The notes beneath the pieces are model-generated. The model did not search any database. It was not told where the DNA came from and saw only the letters and a program-made list of their open reading frames with translations. DNA of 45,015 nt. It comes from CAZDDA01 sp964568045 (GTDB lineage: Bacteria; Bipolaricaulota; Bipolaricaulia; UBA7950; UBA9294). The stretch's first letter is position 1, and each line of letters opens with the position of its first letter. Below are positions 7,201 through 14,933 of the stretch, piece after piece. Made by a program: the position numbers and the translations under genes. The stretch lies in contig CAZMOL010000003.1 in NCBI GenBank assembly GCA_964568045.1, positions 1 through 45,015 of the forward strand, read 5' to 3'.

Positions 7201-9185
7201 AGTCTCTCTTTCAACTCCCGAATCTCATCCCGCAGTGCCGCGGCAAGCTCGAATTCGAGCCGCTGCGCCGCTTGGAGCATCTCCTTTTCCAGCCGCTTGA
7301 TGACATCGACGATTTCCGCGGATGACAGTCCTTCTATCTCCTGTTCCGATGGCCGGGGCACCTCCTGCTGGAGGCGCATGGATTGGAGGATGTCCGTCAC
7401 CTCTCGCTCGACCGTCTTCGGCGTGATCCCGTGCTTCTGATTGTGGGCATTCTGGATCGCGCGACGACGATTCGTCTCATCGACGGCGTGGCTTATGGAG
7501 TTGGTCGCCTTGTCCGCGTAGAGGAGAACCGTGCCGCGAACGTTTCGTGCCGCTCGCCCAATGGTCTGAATGAGAGAGGTCCCCGAACGCAGGAATCCTT
7601 CCTTGTCCGCGTCGAGGACCGCCACCAGCGACACCTCGGGGAGGTCCAGTCCCTCCCGCAGCAGGTTAATCCCGACCAACACGTCAAACTTCCCCAGCCG
7701 TAGATCGCGCAGGATCTCCACCCGGTCGAGGGTGTCGATCTCAGAGTGCAGGTACCTCGCTTTGATGCCCAGATCGACCAGATACTCGGTCAAATCCTCG
7801 GCCATTCGCTTGGTAAGCGTAGTGACCAAGATCCGTTCGTGCCGCTCGACCACTTCGCGGATCTCTCCGATCAGATGGTCAACCTGACCTGAGACTGGGT
7901 GAATCTGCACCTCCGGATCGACAAGACCGGTCGGCCGTATGATCTGTTCGACGACGCGCTCACTGTGCCGCTCCTCGTAGGGACCGGGGGTCGCCGAGGT
8001 GAAGATCACCTGATTGAGCTGTCCTTCGAACTCGGAAAAAGCGAGCGGACGGTTGTCCAGTGCAGATGGCAGCCGGAACCCGTACTCAACCAGGGTCTCC
8101 TTGCGCGAGCGATCGCCGTGGTACATTCCGCGAATCTGGGGGACGGTCTGATGCGACTCGTCGATAATCAAGAGGAAATCATCGGGGAAGTAGTCCAACA
8201 GGACATTTGGCGGCTGGCCCGGCGAGCGACCGTCGAGGTGGCGCGAGTAATTCTCAATTCCCGAGCAGTAGCCCATCTCCTGCATCATCTCTACGTCGTA
8301 GCGCGTCCGCTGCTCCAGCCGTTGTGCCTCGAGCAGTCTCTCCTGGCTTCGCAATTGCTGTAGACGCGGCTCCAGTTCCTCTTCGATCGATTCGATCGCA
8401 CGGCGTGTTTTCTCCACCGGGGTGATGAAGTGCGAGGCCGGGTAGATGGTAATCCGGTCCTCCTCGCACAGCGGATGGCCGCTGATCGGATCGAGAATCG
8501 CCAGTCGCTCTACCTCGTCGCCGAAGAACTCGACTCGCACGACCTTCTCCTGATAGGCGGGAATGATCTCCAGAGTATCCCCTCGCGCCCGGAAGGTTCC
8601 GCGCTCAAAGCCGACCTCATTTCTTGCGTACTGCAGGGAAACGAGACCACGCATCACCTCATCGCGATCCATCTCACCCCCGCGTTGCAGGGTGATCGAC
8701 ATATCGTGGTAGTTCTCCGGCGAGCCGAGCCCGTAGATGCACGACACCGACGCGACAATGATCACATCCCGCCGCTCGAACAGGGCGCACGTCGCCGCGT
8801 GACGCAGCCGATCGATCTCGTCATTGATCGAGGAGTCCTTCTCGATGTAGGTATCTGTTTGCGGAATGTACGCTTCGGGCTGGTAGTAGTCGTAATAGGA
8901 GACAAAGTAGTGTACCGCGCTGTTCGGGAACAGCTCGCGGAACTCGTTGCACAGCTGCGCAGTGAGGGTCTTGTTGTGAGCGATCACCAACGTCGGCCGT
9001 TGCACGTTGCAAATGACGTGAGCAATCGTGAACGTCTTTCCAGTCCCGGTTGCTCCAAGCAGCGTCTGGAATCTCAACCCCGCAAGAACGCCCTCGGTCA
9101 ACTCCTGGATTGCACGGGGCTGATCCCCACGTGGCACAAGACGCTGCGCAATTTGAAATCCTGCCTTTTCTCCAACCTTTGGCAT
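7197..9185 (-). CDS. uvrB: UvrABC excinuclease subunit B
   Basis: UvrB is the damage-verifying helicase of nucleotide excision repair. The start at ATG 9185 (662 residues) has AGGA five bases upstream and puts the conserved GDQP motif at the usual distance; ATG 9191 is possible, and ATG 9212 would add a non-conserved tail. Visible are Walker A GATGTGKT near residues 44-51 and the beta-hairpin region (YYDYYQPEAYIPQTDTYIEK) that inserts between DNA strands. The helicase motifs DESH and IGRAARN follow, and the C-terminal UVR motif (KRLEKEM..AA..LEFE.AA.LRDEI) that contacts UvrC. It is the first gene of the uvrB-uvrA-rmuC operon. Confidence 0.96.
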   Translation of the reverse strand: MPKVGEKAGFQIAQRLVPRGDQPRAIQELTEGVLAGLRFQTLLGATGTGKTFTIAHVICNVQRPTLVIAHNKTLTAQLCNEFRELFPNSAVHYFVSYYDYYQPEAYIPQTDTYIEKDSSINDEIDRLRHAATCALFERRDVIIVASVSCIYGLGSPENYHDMSITLQRGGEMDRDEVMRGLVSLQYARNEVGFERGTFRARGDTLEIIPAYQEKVVRVEFFGDEVERLAILDPISGHPLCEEDRITIYPASHFITPVEKTRRAIESIEEELEPRLQQLRSQERLLEAQRLEQRTRYDVEMMQEMGYCSGIENYSRHLDGRSPGQPPNVLLDYFPDDFLLIIDESHQTVPQIRGMYHGDRSRKETLVEYGFRLPSALDNRPLAFSEFEGQLNQVIFTSATPGPYEERHSERVVEQIIRPTGLVDPEVQIHPVSGQVDHLIGEIREVVERHERILVTTLTKRMAEDLTEYLVDLGIKARYLHSEIDTLDRVEILRDLRLGKFDVLVGINLLREGLDLPEVSLVAVLDADKEGFLRSGTSLIQTIGRAARNVRGTVLLYADKATNSISHAVDETNRRRAIQNAHNQKHGITPKTVEREVTDILQSMRLQQEVPRPSEQEIEGLSSAEIVDVIKRLEKEMLQAAQRLEFELAAALRDEIRELKERL

Positions 9186-9197
9186 ACCCATCCTAGT

Positions 9198-9231
9198 ATG
9201 ATAGGGTAGCAACTCTGCGGATGGGTATCAA
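9198..9231 (-). promoter_or_regulatory. Candidate promoter of the uvrB-uvrA-rmuC operon
   Basis: On the minus strand, TTGATA (9231-9226) is followed after 17 bases by TACCCT (9208-9203) with an upstream TG (extended -10). An overlapping better -10 box, TATCAT (9203-9198), lacks a well-spaced -35. Either would give a very short 5' leader. I see no clear LexA-type operator. Confidence 0.3.
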
Positions 9232-9361
9232 TGCACGAACAGACGCGACAACGCAGATCATGAATGCGGACACGGTCATCATCGAAGAAATGGCGAAAAT
9301 CTTGGAGCAACAGGGCTCTTCGCCGGATGAACACGAGAAACAGTTACAGACAGGCTCCTGA
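9221..9361 (+). CDS. Possible small protein, 46 residues
   Basis: An open frame starting at ATG 9221 encodes a polar, acidic 46-residue peptide with a short amphipathic helix (MNADTVIIEEMAKILEQQ) and a hydrophilic tail. There is no convincing ribosome binding site, and its first codons overlap the candidate uvrB promoter. It is divergent from uvrB. Composition looks protein-like but no family is recognised. It may be spurious. Confidence 0.25.
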   Translation: MGINARTDATTQIMNADTVIIEEMAKILEQQGSSPDEHEKQLQTGS

Positions 9362-9641
9362 CTCAGGACCCCACAAGAAGGCCGCAACACAGGCGAGGTG
9401 AGCGACACCGGGACATCTACTCCACGCGGTCACCTGATAGATGCGATTCGAAAGCGCAAGAGAACAGGCGGAGATTGGAATCCTCTCGTAGCGAAGTCCT
9501 AGCGCGTGCTCGCCTTCGCTTGAAGGAACGCATGTACGCTCCTTCCAGCGTGCGAATGCTCCGCCTGCAAGGAGAAAACTTCCACATCAGCCGGGTCATC
9601 CGTCCCCTCGATCTGTCGGCATCGTGGGGAGAATATGGCTT
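9362..9641. other. Non-coding or degraded stretch upstream of the coiled-coil gene
   Basis: Several frames are open for 35-75 codons on both strands, but none has a ribosome binding site, a recognisable domain or a consistent start. I cannot assign a gene or a clear promoter. A decayed reading frame is possible. Confidence 0.4.
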
Positions 9642-9908
9642 ATGGAGATGCCTGAGTTCATGGAAAAACTTCTGCCTCAAGCTTCGCTCGATGCAATAGA
9701 CTTTGCCTGCGATCTCGAACGAGCCCTCGCTGACGAGGTGAAGTACCTGCGCCGCGTGATCAACACTCTCGCCGAACAAGATGCCATCGAGAAGGATGGC
9801 GTGATCCACGAGTTGCGTCTCCGCCTTTCTGACAAGGACGCCCAGATCGCCCACCTACTTGAGGAGAACCTTTTCCTCAGGGAGCGCCTGGCCCCCACGT
9901 CGAGTTGA
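9642..9908 (+). CDS. Small coiled-coil protein of unknown function
   Basis: This acidic protein of about 88 residues lies upstream of prfA. The start is uncertain: ATG 9642 has GGGGAG 11 bases upstream, and ATG 9648 and 9660 are alternatives. After a short N-terminal segment (MPEFMEKLLPQASLDA) most of the chain is a continuous charged helix with a heptad-like pattern (LERALADEVKYLRRVINTL, VIHELRLRLSDKDAQIAHLL, ENLFLRERL), that is, a predicted coiled coil. It ends 35 bases before prfA and may share its transcript. No family is recognised. Confidence 0.55.
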   Translation: MEMPEFMEKLLPQASLDAIDFACDLERALADEVKYLRRVINTLAEQDAIEKDGVIHELRLRLSDKDAQIAHLLEENLFLRERLAPTSS

Positions 9909-9943
9909 AATCTACCCTGCCATTTGTGTAGGTTTAGTCTGGA

Positions 9944-11011
9944 ATGGCAGATATTAGTATCAGCAAGCGACTCCAACAGGCCAAAGCAGAGTATGCGGAT
10001 ATCGAGTTAAAGCTCGCTGACCCCAAGATCATCTCAGGCTCTTCCTATCGCGACTTAACCCAGAAATACGCCCGCTTGCGCCAGGTCATCCGCATGGGCG
10101 AGCAGTGGGAACAGCTCCGTTCCTCCATCGCAGAGGAAGAGCAGCTGTGGGAGAGCGAGGAAGAACTCCGCAGCGAGATTGAGGAAACGCTGGAAGAGGA
10201 CCGCCGCCAGTTGGAGGAGATCGAGCGCAGATTCCAACGGCTCATCGTTCCCCCTGATCCCAAGGACCGCAAGAACGCGATCGTGGAGATTCGTGCTGGA
10301 ACCGGCGGTGATGAATCGAGCCTGTTTGCCGCCGACCTGTTTCGCATGTACACACGCTACGCTGATGCAAACCAACAAAAGGTCTCTCTCATAGACAGCC
10401 ATCCGACCCCGCTTGGCGGATTTAAGCAGATCGTGTTCGCAGTAGAGGGTAAAGATGCCTATGGCCGCCTGCGATACGAATCGGGTGTCCATCGAGTGCA
10501 GCGCGTTCCCGAGACCGAGTCCGCCGGACGAATCCACACTTCAGCCGCAACCGTCGTCGTCCTGCCCGAGGCGGAGGAAGTGGAGATCACCATCGATCCA
10601 AAGGACCTGAGAATCGATACGTTCCGTTCCACCGGCCCGGGTGGCCAGAGCGTGAACACAACCGATTCTGCGGTACGGATAACCCACATTCCCACCGGTA
10701 CCGTCGTGAGCTGCCAGGACGAAAAATCGCAACACAAGAACAAAGCGCAAGCGCTGCGCGTTCTGCGTGCTCGGCTCAAGGATCGCTACGAAAAGGAGAA
10801 GGAAGCGGAGCTTACTGCCACGCGTCGACAGCAAATAGGCTCCGGTGATCGCAGTGAAAAGATCCGTACCTACAACTTCCCTCAGAACCGCGTGACCGAC
10901 CACCGGATAAACGTCAGTCTTCACAACCTTATGGAGATTTTAAATGGAGATCTGGGCGCTCTGGTCGATATGCTGCATGAAGAAGCGAATAAAGAAGAAT
11001 TCGCGGCCTGA
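9944..11011 (+). CDS. prfA: Peptide chain release factor 1
   Basis: RF1 ends translation at UAA and UAG. The 355-residue length is normal. The stop-codon recognition tripeptide PxT is PET at residues 189-191 (context QRVPETES), which separates RF1 from RF2 (SPF). The peptidyl-tRNA hydrolysis motif GGQ is at 233-235 (GPGGQSVN). An N-terminal helical domain (1-105) precedes the core. The ribosome binding site before ATG 9944 is weak (GTAGG, 11 bases upstream). The prmC methyltransferase gene that often follows prfA is absent here; a tRNA gene follows instead. Confidence 0.96.
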   Translation: MADISISKRLQQAKAEYADIELKLADPKIISGSSYRDLTQKYARLRQVIRMGEQWEQLRSSIAEEEQLWESEEELRSEIEETLEEDRRQLEEIERRFQRLIVPPDPKDRKNAIVEIRAGTGGDESSLFAADLFRMYTRYADANQQKVSLIDSHPTPLGGFKQIVFAVEGKDAYGRLRYESGVHRVQRVPETESAGRIHTSAATVVVLPEAEEVEITIDPKDLRIDTFRSTGPGGQSVNTTDSAVRITHIPTGTVVSCQDEKSQHKNKAQALRVLRARLKDRYEKEKEAELTATRRQQIGSGDRSEKIRTYNFPQNRVTDHRINVSLHNLMEILNGDLGALVDMLHEEANKEEFAA

Positions 11012-11048
11012 AGATCTATTCCAGTCCTCATTTCAAGAAACGTAGGTC

Positions 11049-11077
11049 TTGACAGTCCTCCACACCACTGCTACCAT
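11049..11077 (+). promoter_or_regulatory. Promoter of tRNA-Ile
   Basis: TTGACA (11049-11054, perfect), a 17-base spacer and TACCAT (11072-11077, 4/6) end 12 bases before the mature tRNA 5' end, exactly where a tRNA promoter is expected. Confidence 0.8.
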
Positions 11078-11089
11078 TACGACAGTTTT

Positions 11090-11163
11090 GGGTCTGTAGC
11101 TCAGCTGGTCAGAGCGCTCGCCTGATAAGCGGGAGGCCCCTGGTTCGAGTCCAGGCAGGCCCA
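11090..11163 (+). tRNA. tRNA-Ile (anticodon GAU)
   Basis: A complete cloverleaf can be folded by eye: acceptor GGGTCTG / CAGGCCC, D-arm GCTC...GAGC, anticodon stem CTCGC / GCGGG with loop CTGATAA (anticodon GAT), T-arm CCTGG-TTCGAGT-CCAGG, and discriminator A at 11163. The 3' CCA is not encoded. It has its own strong promoter just upstream. Confidence 0.97.
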
Positions 11164-11169
11164 TGTTTC

Positions 11170-11197
11170 TTGACTGTCGCCTTTTGTAATGTATAAT
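11170..11197 (+). promoter_or_regulatory. Strong promoter of the PC4-like gene
   Basis: TTGACT (11170-11175), a 16-base spacer and a perfect TATAAT (11192-11197) lie between the tRNA and the PC4-like gene, giving a 5' UTR of about 40 bases with an AAAGGAGG site. Confidence 0.8.
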
Positions 11198-11244
11198 ACC
11201 GTATCAGCTGTTATGAGAGATGCAAACTGTCAAAAGGAGGAGCT

Positions 11245-11511
11245 GTGGCAGAGAATGTACAACAAAGCGAAGAGCGTGTGGTGAAGACTATCGACAAGGG
11301 GCTCGGCGGTAGGATCTATGTTCGGCTTTCTCGCTTCCGCGAACGTGACTACCTGGATATTCGCAATTTCTACGAGACGGATGATGGAGAATGGAAGCCT
11401 ACTCGAAAAGGAATCGCCATTCCGGTTGAGCTTTTTGGAGAATTGATGGCAGCGCTCAACGAGGCCGAACCGCTGATCGCCGAACGTTCACAAGGAACAG
11501 CCACTTCGTAG
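11245..11511 (+). CDS. PC4/YdbC-like single-stranded DNA-binding protein
   Basis: This 88-residue protein starts at GTG 11245 after a strong AAAGGAGG site. Residues of about 20-75 match the PC4 (transcriptional coactivator p15) fold: a strand IYVRLSRF, the strand YLDIRNFY, the signature DGEWKPTRKGIAIP and the C-terminal helix FGELMAAL. PC4-like proteins dimerise and bind single-stranded DNA; bacterial members are thought to act in transcription or DNA maintenance. The gene is a single-gene unit with a near-perfect promoter, so it is probably abundant. It stands directly before the aromatic operon promoter, but I see no functional link. Confidence 0.85.
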   Translation: MAENVQQSEERVVKTIDKGLGGRIYVRLSRFRERDYLDIRNFYETDDGEWKPTRKGIAIPVELFGELMAALNEAEPLIAERSQGTATS

Positions 11512-11538
11512 TACGCTTGCTCCATAGTGGCGCCCCCC

Positions 11539-11567
11539 TTGACAAGTCGAAACTTTCTCACTATGAT
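11539..11567 (+). promoter_or_regulatory. Promoter of the aromatic amino acid supraoperon
   Basis: TTGACA (11539-11544, perfect), a 17-base spacer and TATGAT (11562-11567, 5/6). The predicted transcription start, about 11574, lies only two or three bases before the leader-peptide ATG at 11577. It is the only strong promoter I found for the 16 genes that follow. Confidence 0.85.
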
Positions 11568-11576
11568 GAAGACAAG

Positions 11577-11678
11577 ATGATAGGAGCAATAGGGAGTTCC
11601 ACGACTAAGAGAGCAAGAAACGTTTCCCTGAGTTCCTATTGGTATTTCTTTGGTGCTGGCTTTCCTGTCGCTACCTAG
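11577..11678 (+). CDS. Aromatic attenuator leader peptide (33 residues)
   Basis: An open frame ATG 11577 to TAG 11676-11678 encodes a 33-residue peptide whose second half reads SSYWYFFGAGFPVAT. Five consecutive aromatic codons (TAT TGG TAT TTC TTT, 11637-11651), plus another Phe at codon 29, sit directly before a region of competing hairpins and an intrinsic terminator. This is the signature of a ribosome-mediated attenuator sensing charged tRNA for Tyr, Trp and Phe together. There is no good Shine-Dalgarno; the close promoter suggests leaderless translation. The peptide itself probably has no function. Evidence is position, codon content and RNA context; no homologue is known to me. Confidence 0.8.
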   Translation: MIGAIGSSTTKRARNVSLSSYWYFFGAGFPVAT

Positions 11679-11748
11679 TCACTAGCTGGGTAACAAGAAC
11701 CGGAAAGCCAGGTGATGACTACAGGCAATGCCTGTGGTCTTTCTTTTT
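11656..11748 (+). terminator. Transcription attenuator (alternative hairpins plus intrinsic terminator)
   Basis: The terminator is a 10-bp stem, GACTACAGGC (11717-11726) with GCCTGTGGTC (11730-11739), a 3-base loop and the tract TTTCTTTTT (11740-11748). Upstream, CTGGCTTTCC (11656-11665) pairs perfectly with GGAAAGCCAG (11702-11711) and encloses a small CTAG-TCA-CTAG hairpin. TAGTCA (11676-11681) can instead pair with TGACTA (11716-11721), which invades the 5' arm of the terminator. A ribosome stalled on the aromatic codons would cover the first strand of the enclosing stem, free TAGTCA and favour antitermination. The terminator is directly visible; the switch is a hand-folded inference. Confidence 0.75.
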
Positions 11749-11816
11749 GGGATGTGCAACGCGCTAACCCGAGCACAGCGAGGAGGTTATCAAAGCCGAT
11801 GAAACGAAGGACGACG

Positions 11817-12191
11817 ATGCGGTGTTGCGGCATTCGCGGCGCCACTAGAGTGGACGCCAACGATTCGGATGCGATCATCCGCGCAACACGCGAGTTACTG
11901 GAGCGCATTGTCGCAGCGAATGACCTACAGGTTGAAGATGTGGCCAGCGTGCTGTTCACCGCCACACCTGATCTTGACGCAGCCTACCCAGCCCGCGCCG
12001 CACACGAGATGGGATGGGTAAACACCCCTCTTCTGTGTCTACAGGAGATGGTCGTAACAGACAGTCTGCCGCACTGCATCAGGGTGTTGGTCCTCTGGAA
12101 TACGACCCGGTGTTCCGAGCAAATCCAACACGTCTACCTCGGTGATGCCAGTGCGCTGCGTCCCGATCTGGTGAAGGAGGACAAGACATGA
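11817..12191 (+). CDS. aroH: Chorismate mutase, AroH class
   Basis: This enzyme converts chorismate to prephenate, the branch to Phe and Tyr. It has 124 residues, close to the B. subtilis AroH length. The start at ATG 11817 (AAGGA five bases upstream) places the catalytic Arg at position 7 (GIRGAT) as in B. subtilis; ATG 11799 after GAGGAGG is the alternative. Other active-site residues are seen at Cys74/Glu77 (CLQEM), Arg89 (CIRV) and Tyr107 (HVYL), followed by LRPDL. It is the first structural gene after the attenuator and overlaps pheA by ATGA. Confidence 0.93.
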   Translation: MRCCGIRGATRVDANDSDAIIRATRELLERIVAANDLQVEDVASVLFTATPDLDAAYPARAAHEMGWVNTPLLCLQEMVVTDSLPHCIRVLVLWNTTRCSEQIQHVYLGDASALRPDLVKEDKT

Positions 12192-13066
12192 CCAAAGTAG
12201 CCTTCCAGGGCGTCTCCGGGGCCTACTCGGAGGAAGCCATCTGCCAGTTTTTTGGCTCGCAAGTGGCGCATCTACCCTGCAAGACGTTTGCGGATGCCTT
12301 CCACGCCGTGGAACGCGGCGAGGCCGAATTTGCGATGCTCCCCGTGGAAAACGCGGTCGCCGGCTCCGTGAATCAGTCCTACGAGCTGCTGATGGAGCAC
12401 GATCTGCGCATCTACGCCGAGGTCATCCTGCGGGTGCGACACATGCTGCTTTCCATCCCTGGTTCGGCTCTTTCCGAAGTGAAGCGCGTACGATCACACC
12501 CGCAGGCGTTGGCACAGTGCCAACGCTATCTCGCCAATCGCAGCTTGTCACCGCAGACTGCGATTGACACGGCGGCCAGTGCGCGCGATCTCGCCGCCAA
12601 TCCGGAGGCCGGCACAGCCGTCATCGCCAGTAGGTTAGCCGCCGAGCTGTACGGACTCGAAATCGTCGATGCGGGCATTGAGGACTACCCCTTCAACTAC
12701 ACTCGGTTCTTTGTACTCTCACTGAATGAGCCGACTCGGACACAGCGATCCAAGACGTCGCTTGTCTTCACCACCCCGCATCAGCCGGGCGCACTCTATG
12801 CGTGCATAGGAGAGCTGACCAAGCGGGGGGTCAATCTCACCAAGATCGAATCACGACCGCGTCTCAATCGACCCTGGCAGTACCTGTTCTATCTGGACTT
12901 TGAAGGACACTGTCAGGACCCGGAGTGCGAAGCGGCAATCATGGGCCTGCTTCGCCGCTCCTCGTTTGTCAAGCTGCTGGGATCCTATCCCGCGGCTACA
13001 ACGCCGATCATCGAGGAAGACACGGCTGAATTGGACGACCCCAAGGGTCAGGAGGTGGCCCAGTGA
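12188..13066 (+). CDS. pheA: Prephenate dehydratase with ACT domain
   Basis: This enzyme converts prephenate to phenylpyruvate for Phe synthesis. It is a monofunctional 292-residue protein with no fused chorismate mutase, consistent with the separate aroH. The catalytic domain spans about 1-180 with LPVENA (51-56) and the catalytic TRF motif at 172-174. The ACT domain spans about 190-270 with GAL at 201-203 and ESRP at 221-224, the two Phe-binding motifs, so feedback inhibition by Phe is expected. ATG 12188 overlaps the aroH stop. Confidence 0.95.
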   Translation: MTKVAFQGVSGAYSEEAICQFFGSQVAHLPCKTFADAFHAVERGEAEFAMLPVENAVAGSVNQSYELLMEHDLRIYAEVILRVRHMLLSIPGSALSEVKRVRSHPQALAQCQRYLANRSLSPQTAIDTAASARDLAANPEAGTAVIASRLAAELYGLEIVDAGIEDYPFNYTRFFVLSLNEPTRTQRSKTSLVFTTPHQPGALYACIGELTKRGVNLTKIESRPRLNRPWQYLFYLDFEGHCQDPECEAAIMGLLRRSSFVKLLGSYPAATTPIIEEDTAELDDPKGQEVAQ

Positions 13067-14076
13067 TGATCGTAATGAAGAAGGACGCAACCACTTCCCA
13101 AGTGGCCAACGTCACTGCCAGAATCGAGCAGATGGGTTGTCAAGCTCACATTTCCCAGGGTGAAGAACGGACCATCATCGGCATCATCGGGAGCGGCCGC
13201 CCCCTCGATCACGAGCTGATCGAGCAGTTGGACGGCGTAGAGAAGACGATGCCCATCTTGAAACCGTTCAAGCGTGCCAGCCGGGAATTCCACCCTCAAG
13301 ACACCGTTGTTTCGACCAACGGCGTTACGATCGGCGGCCGTCAGCTGGTGGTCATCGCCGGTCCCTGTGCCGTGGAGAGCCTCGATCAAATGTTGGAAAT
13401 CGCCCACGCGGTGAAAGAACAAGGCGCGCAACTGCTGCGCGGCGGCGCGTTCAAGCCGCGTACGTCTCCGTACAGCTTCCAAGGACTGGGCGAAGAAGGA
13501 TTGCGCATCCTGGGGAAGGTGCGCCAAGACACGGGACTCGGAGTGGTCACCGAGGTCATGGACCCCGAGATGGTGCCGCTTGTCACGACGTACGCCGATG
13601 TTCTCCAGGTCGGTGCACGCAACATGCAGAACTTCGCGCTGTTGCACGCGATCGGCAAGGCCCATCGGCCGGTCCTACTGAAGCGAGGAATGATGTCGAC
13701 GATGGAGGAGTTGCTGATGGCCGCGGAATACATCCTCTCGCACGGAAACGATAGGATCATCCTGTGCGAACGGGGAATCCGAACATTCGAGACCTACACC
13801 CGCAACACGCTCGACATCGCCGCCGTCCCTCTACTCAAGCAACTCAGCCACCTGCCCGTCATCGTGGACCCGAGTCACGGAACCGGAAAGTGGGAACTGG
13901 TGGAACCGGTCTCCCGGGCAGCGATCGCTGCCGGCGCCGATGGATTGATTGTGGAGGTGCACACGCATCCCGAAGCGGCCCTATCCGACGGAGCGCAGTC
14001 CCTCAAGCCAGACCGCTTTGCCACAATGATGCAGAACCTCGGTCGCATCGCGGAGGCGGTGGGAAGGACGCTGTGA
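13066..14076 (+). CDS. aroF: DAHP synthase, Thermotoga/Bacillus type with regulatory N-domain
   Basis: It condenses phosphoenolpyruvate and erythrose 4-phosphate to DAHP, the entry step of the shikimate pathway. The 336 residues include an N-terminal ferredoxin-like domain (1-65), which in the T. maritima enzyme mediates Tyr/Phe feedback, then the barrel: IAGPC, LRGGAFKPRTSPYSFQG, VGARNMQN, LKRG, ERGIRT, PSHGTG and the metal-site VEVHTHP. I chose ATG 13066 because MIVMKK matches the start of the T. maritima protein as I remember it; GTG 13063 in the pheA stop overlap is also possible. GGAGG lies upstream at 13051. Confidence 0.95.
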   Translation: MIVMKKDATTSQVANVTARIEQMGCQAHISQGEERTIIGIIGSGRPLDHELIEQLDGVEKTMPILKPFKRASREFHPQDTVVSTNGVTIGGRQLVVIAGPCAVESLDQMLEIAHAVKEQGAQLLRGGAFKPRTSPYSFQGLGEEGLRILGKVRQDTGLGVVTEVMDPEMVPLVTTYADVLQVGARNMQNFALLHAIGKAHRPVLLKRGMMSTMEELLMAAEYILSHGNDRIILCERGIRTFETYTRNTLDIAAVPLLKQLSHLPVIVDPSHGTGKWELVEPVSRAAIAAGADGLIVEVHTHPEAALSDGAQSLKPDRFATMMQNLGRIAEAVGRTL

Positions 14077-14933
14077 ACCGACTGGCGGACGCACAAATCA
14101 CAATTATTGGCCTTGGACTGATGGGAGGCTCGCTGGCCGGAGCCCTCCGCGGACGTTGCCGCACAGTGATCGGCGTGGCGCGCCGTGCGGAGACGGTTGA
14201 GACAGCACTCGAATGCGGCCTGATCGATCGAGGAACGACCGATGTGTCAAGTGGTGTTCACCAAGCAGACATCGTCGTTCTGGCCACACCGGTACGCGTC
14301 ATCCTGCAGCAATTGGCCGACATTGGGCCGCTGTTGCCCCAAGGAAGCTTGGTGATGGATCTCGGCAGCACCAAGACACAAATCGTCAGCGCGATGGCAC
14401 GCCTGCCCGACCACGTCCAGCCGCTGGGTGGACATCCGATGTGTGGTAGGGAGGTCTCGGGAATCGAGGAGGCAGATCCAGCACTCTACCGGGGCTGTAC
14501 CTTCATCCTCACACCGCTTGAACGCACCTCCGCGGCGGCTCTGGCGCTGGGCTGTACCCTCGCCGAAGCAATCGGCGCGCATCCACTCGTGCTCGAACCG
14601 GGACGGCAGGACTTCCTGGCCGGCACACTCAGCCACCTGCCGTACCTGTTGGCCTGTGCGCTCGTCGGCACGGCCGATGCCACGACCTCCGCCGACCCGG
14701 CGGCGTGGGAGATCGTTGCGAGCGGGTTCCGCGACACGTCGCGGCTTGCAGGCAGTGACGTGTCAATGATGATCGACATCCTCCTGACCAACCGCGAAGA
14801 GATTCTCAAAGCCCTCGCGAACTACCAGGACCAACTGCACGGTTTGGCCCGTCTTGTGAAGACGAGTGACGAAGACAGAATGCGGGCAGTGCTCGGCACG
14901 TTTCGGGACAAACGAAGGGAGATGTTCCCGTGA
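14073..14933 (+). CDS. tyrA: Prephenate dehydrogenase
   Basis: It oxidatively decarboxylates prephenate to 4-hydroxyphenylpyruvate for Tyr synthesis. GTG 14073 overlaps the aroF stop (GTGA) and has AAGGA five bases upstream; the frame stays open far upstream but that part overlaps aroF. The 286 residues show the Rossmann motif GLGLMGGSLA near the start, GSTK, the catalytic-site GGHPMCGRE, and the C-terminal dimerisation segment with LSHLPYLLA and GFRDTSRLAGSD. No ACT domain is present, so Tyr feedback would have to act on AroF instead. Confidence 0.94.
   Translation: MNRLADAQITIIGLGLMGGSLAGALRGRCRTVIGVARRAETVETALECGLIDRGTTDVSSGVHQADIVVLATPVRVILQQLADIGPLLPQGSLVMDLGSTKTQIVSAMARLPDHVQPLGGHPMCGREVSGIEEADPALYRGCTFILTPLERTSAAALALGCTLAEAIGAHPLVLEPGRQDFLAGTLSHLPYLLACALVGTADATTSADPAAWEIVASGFRDTSRLAGSDVSMMIDILLTNREEILKALANYQDQLHGLARLVKTSDEDRMRAVLGTFRDKRREMFP

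Noticed and set aside
9417..9854. A 145-codon minus-strand frame
   Set aside because: It is antisense to the coiled-coil gene, lacks a binding site and ends in low-complexity basic sequence.
11574..11816. T-box riboswitch before aroH
   Set aside because: No AGGGUGG-type T-box sequence or stem I elements are present; the aromatic leader peptide explains the terminator better.
13764..14072. Long N-terminal extension of tyrA
   Set aside because: The frame is open, but it overlaps aroF almost to its end; GTG 14073 with AAGGA and the Rossmann motif position give the normal start.
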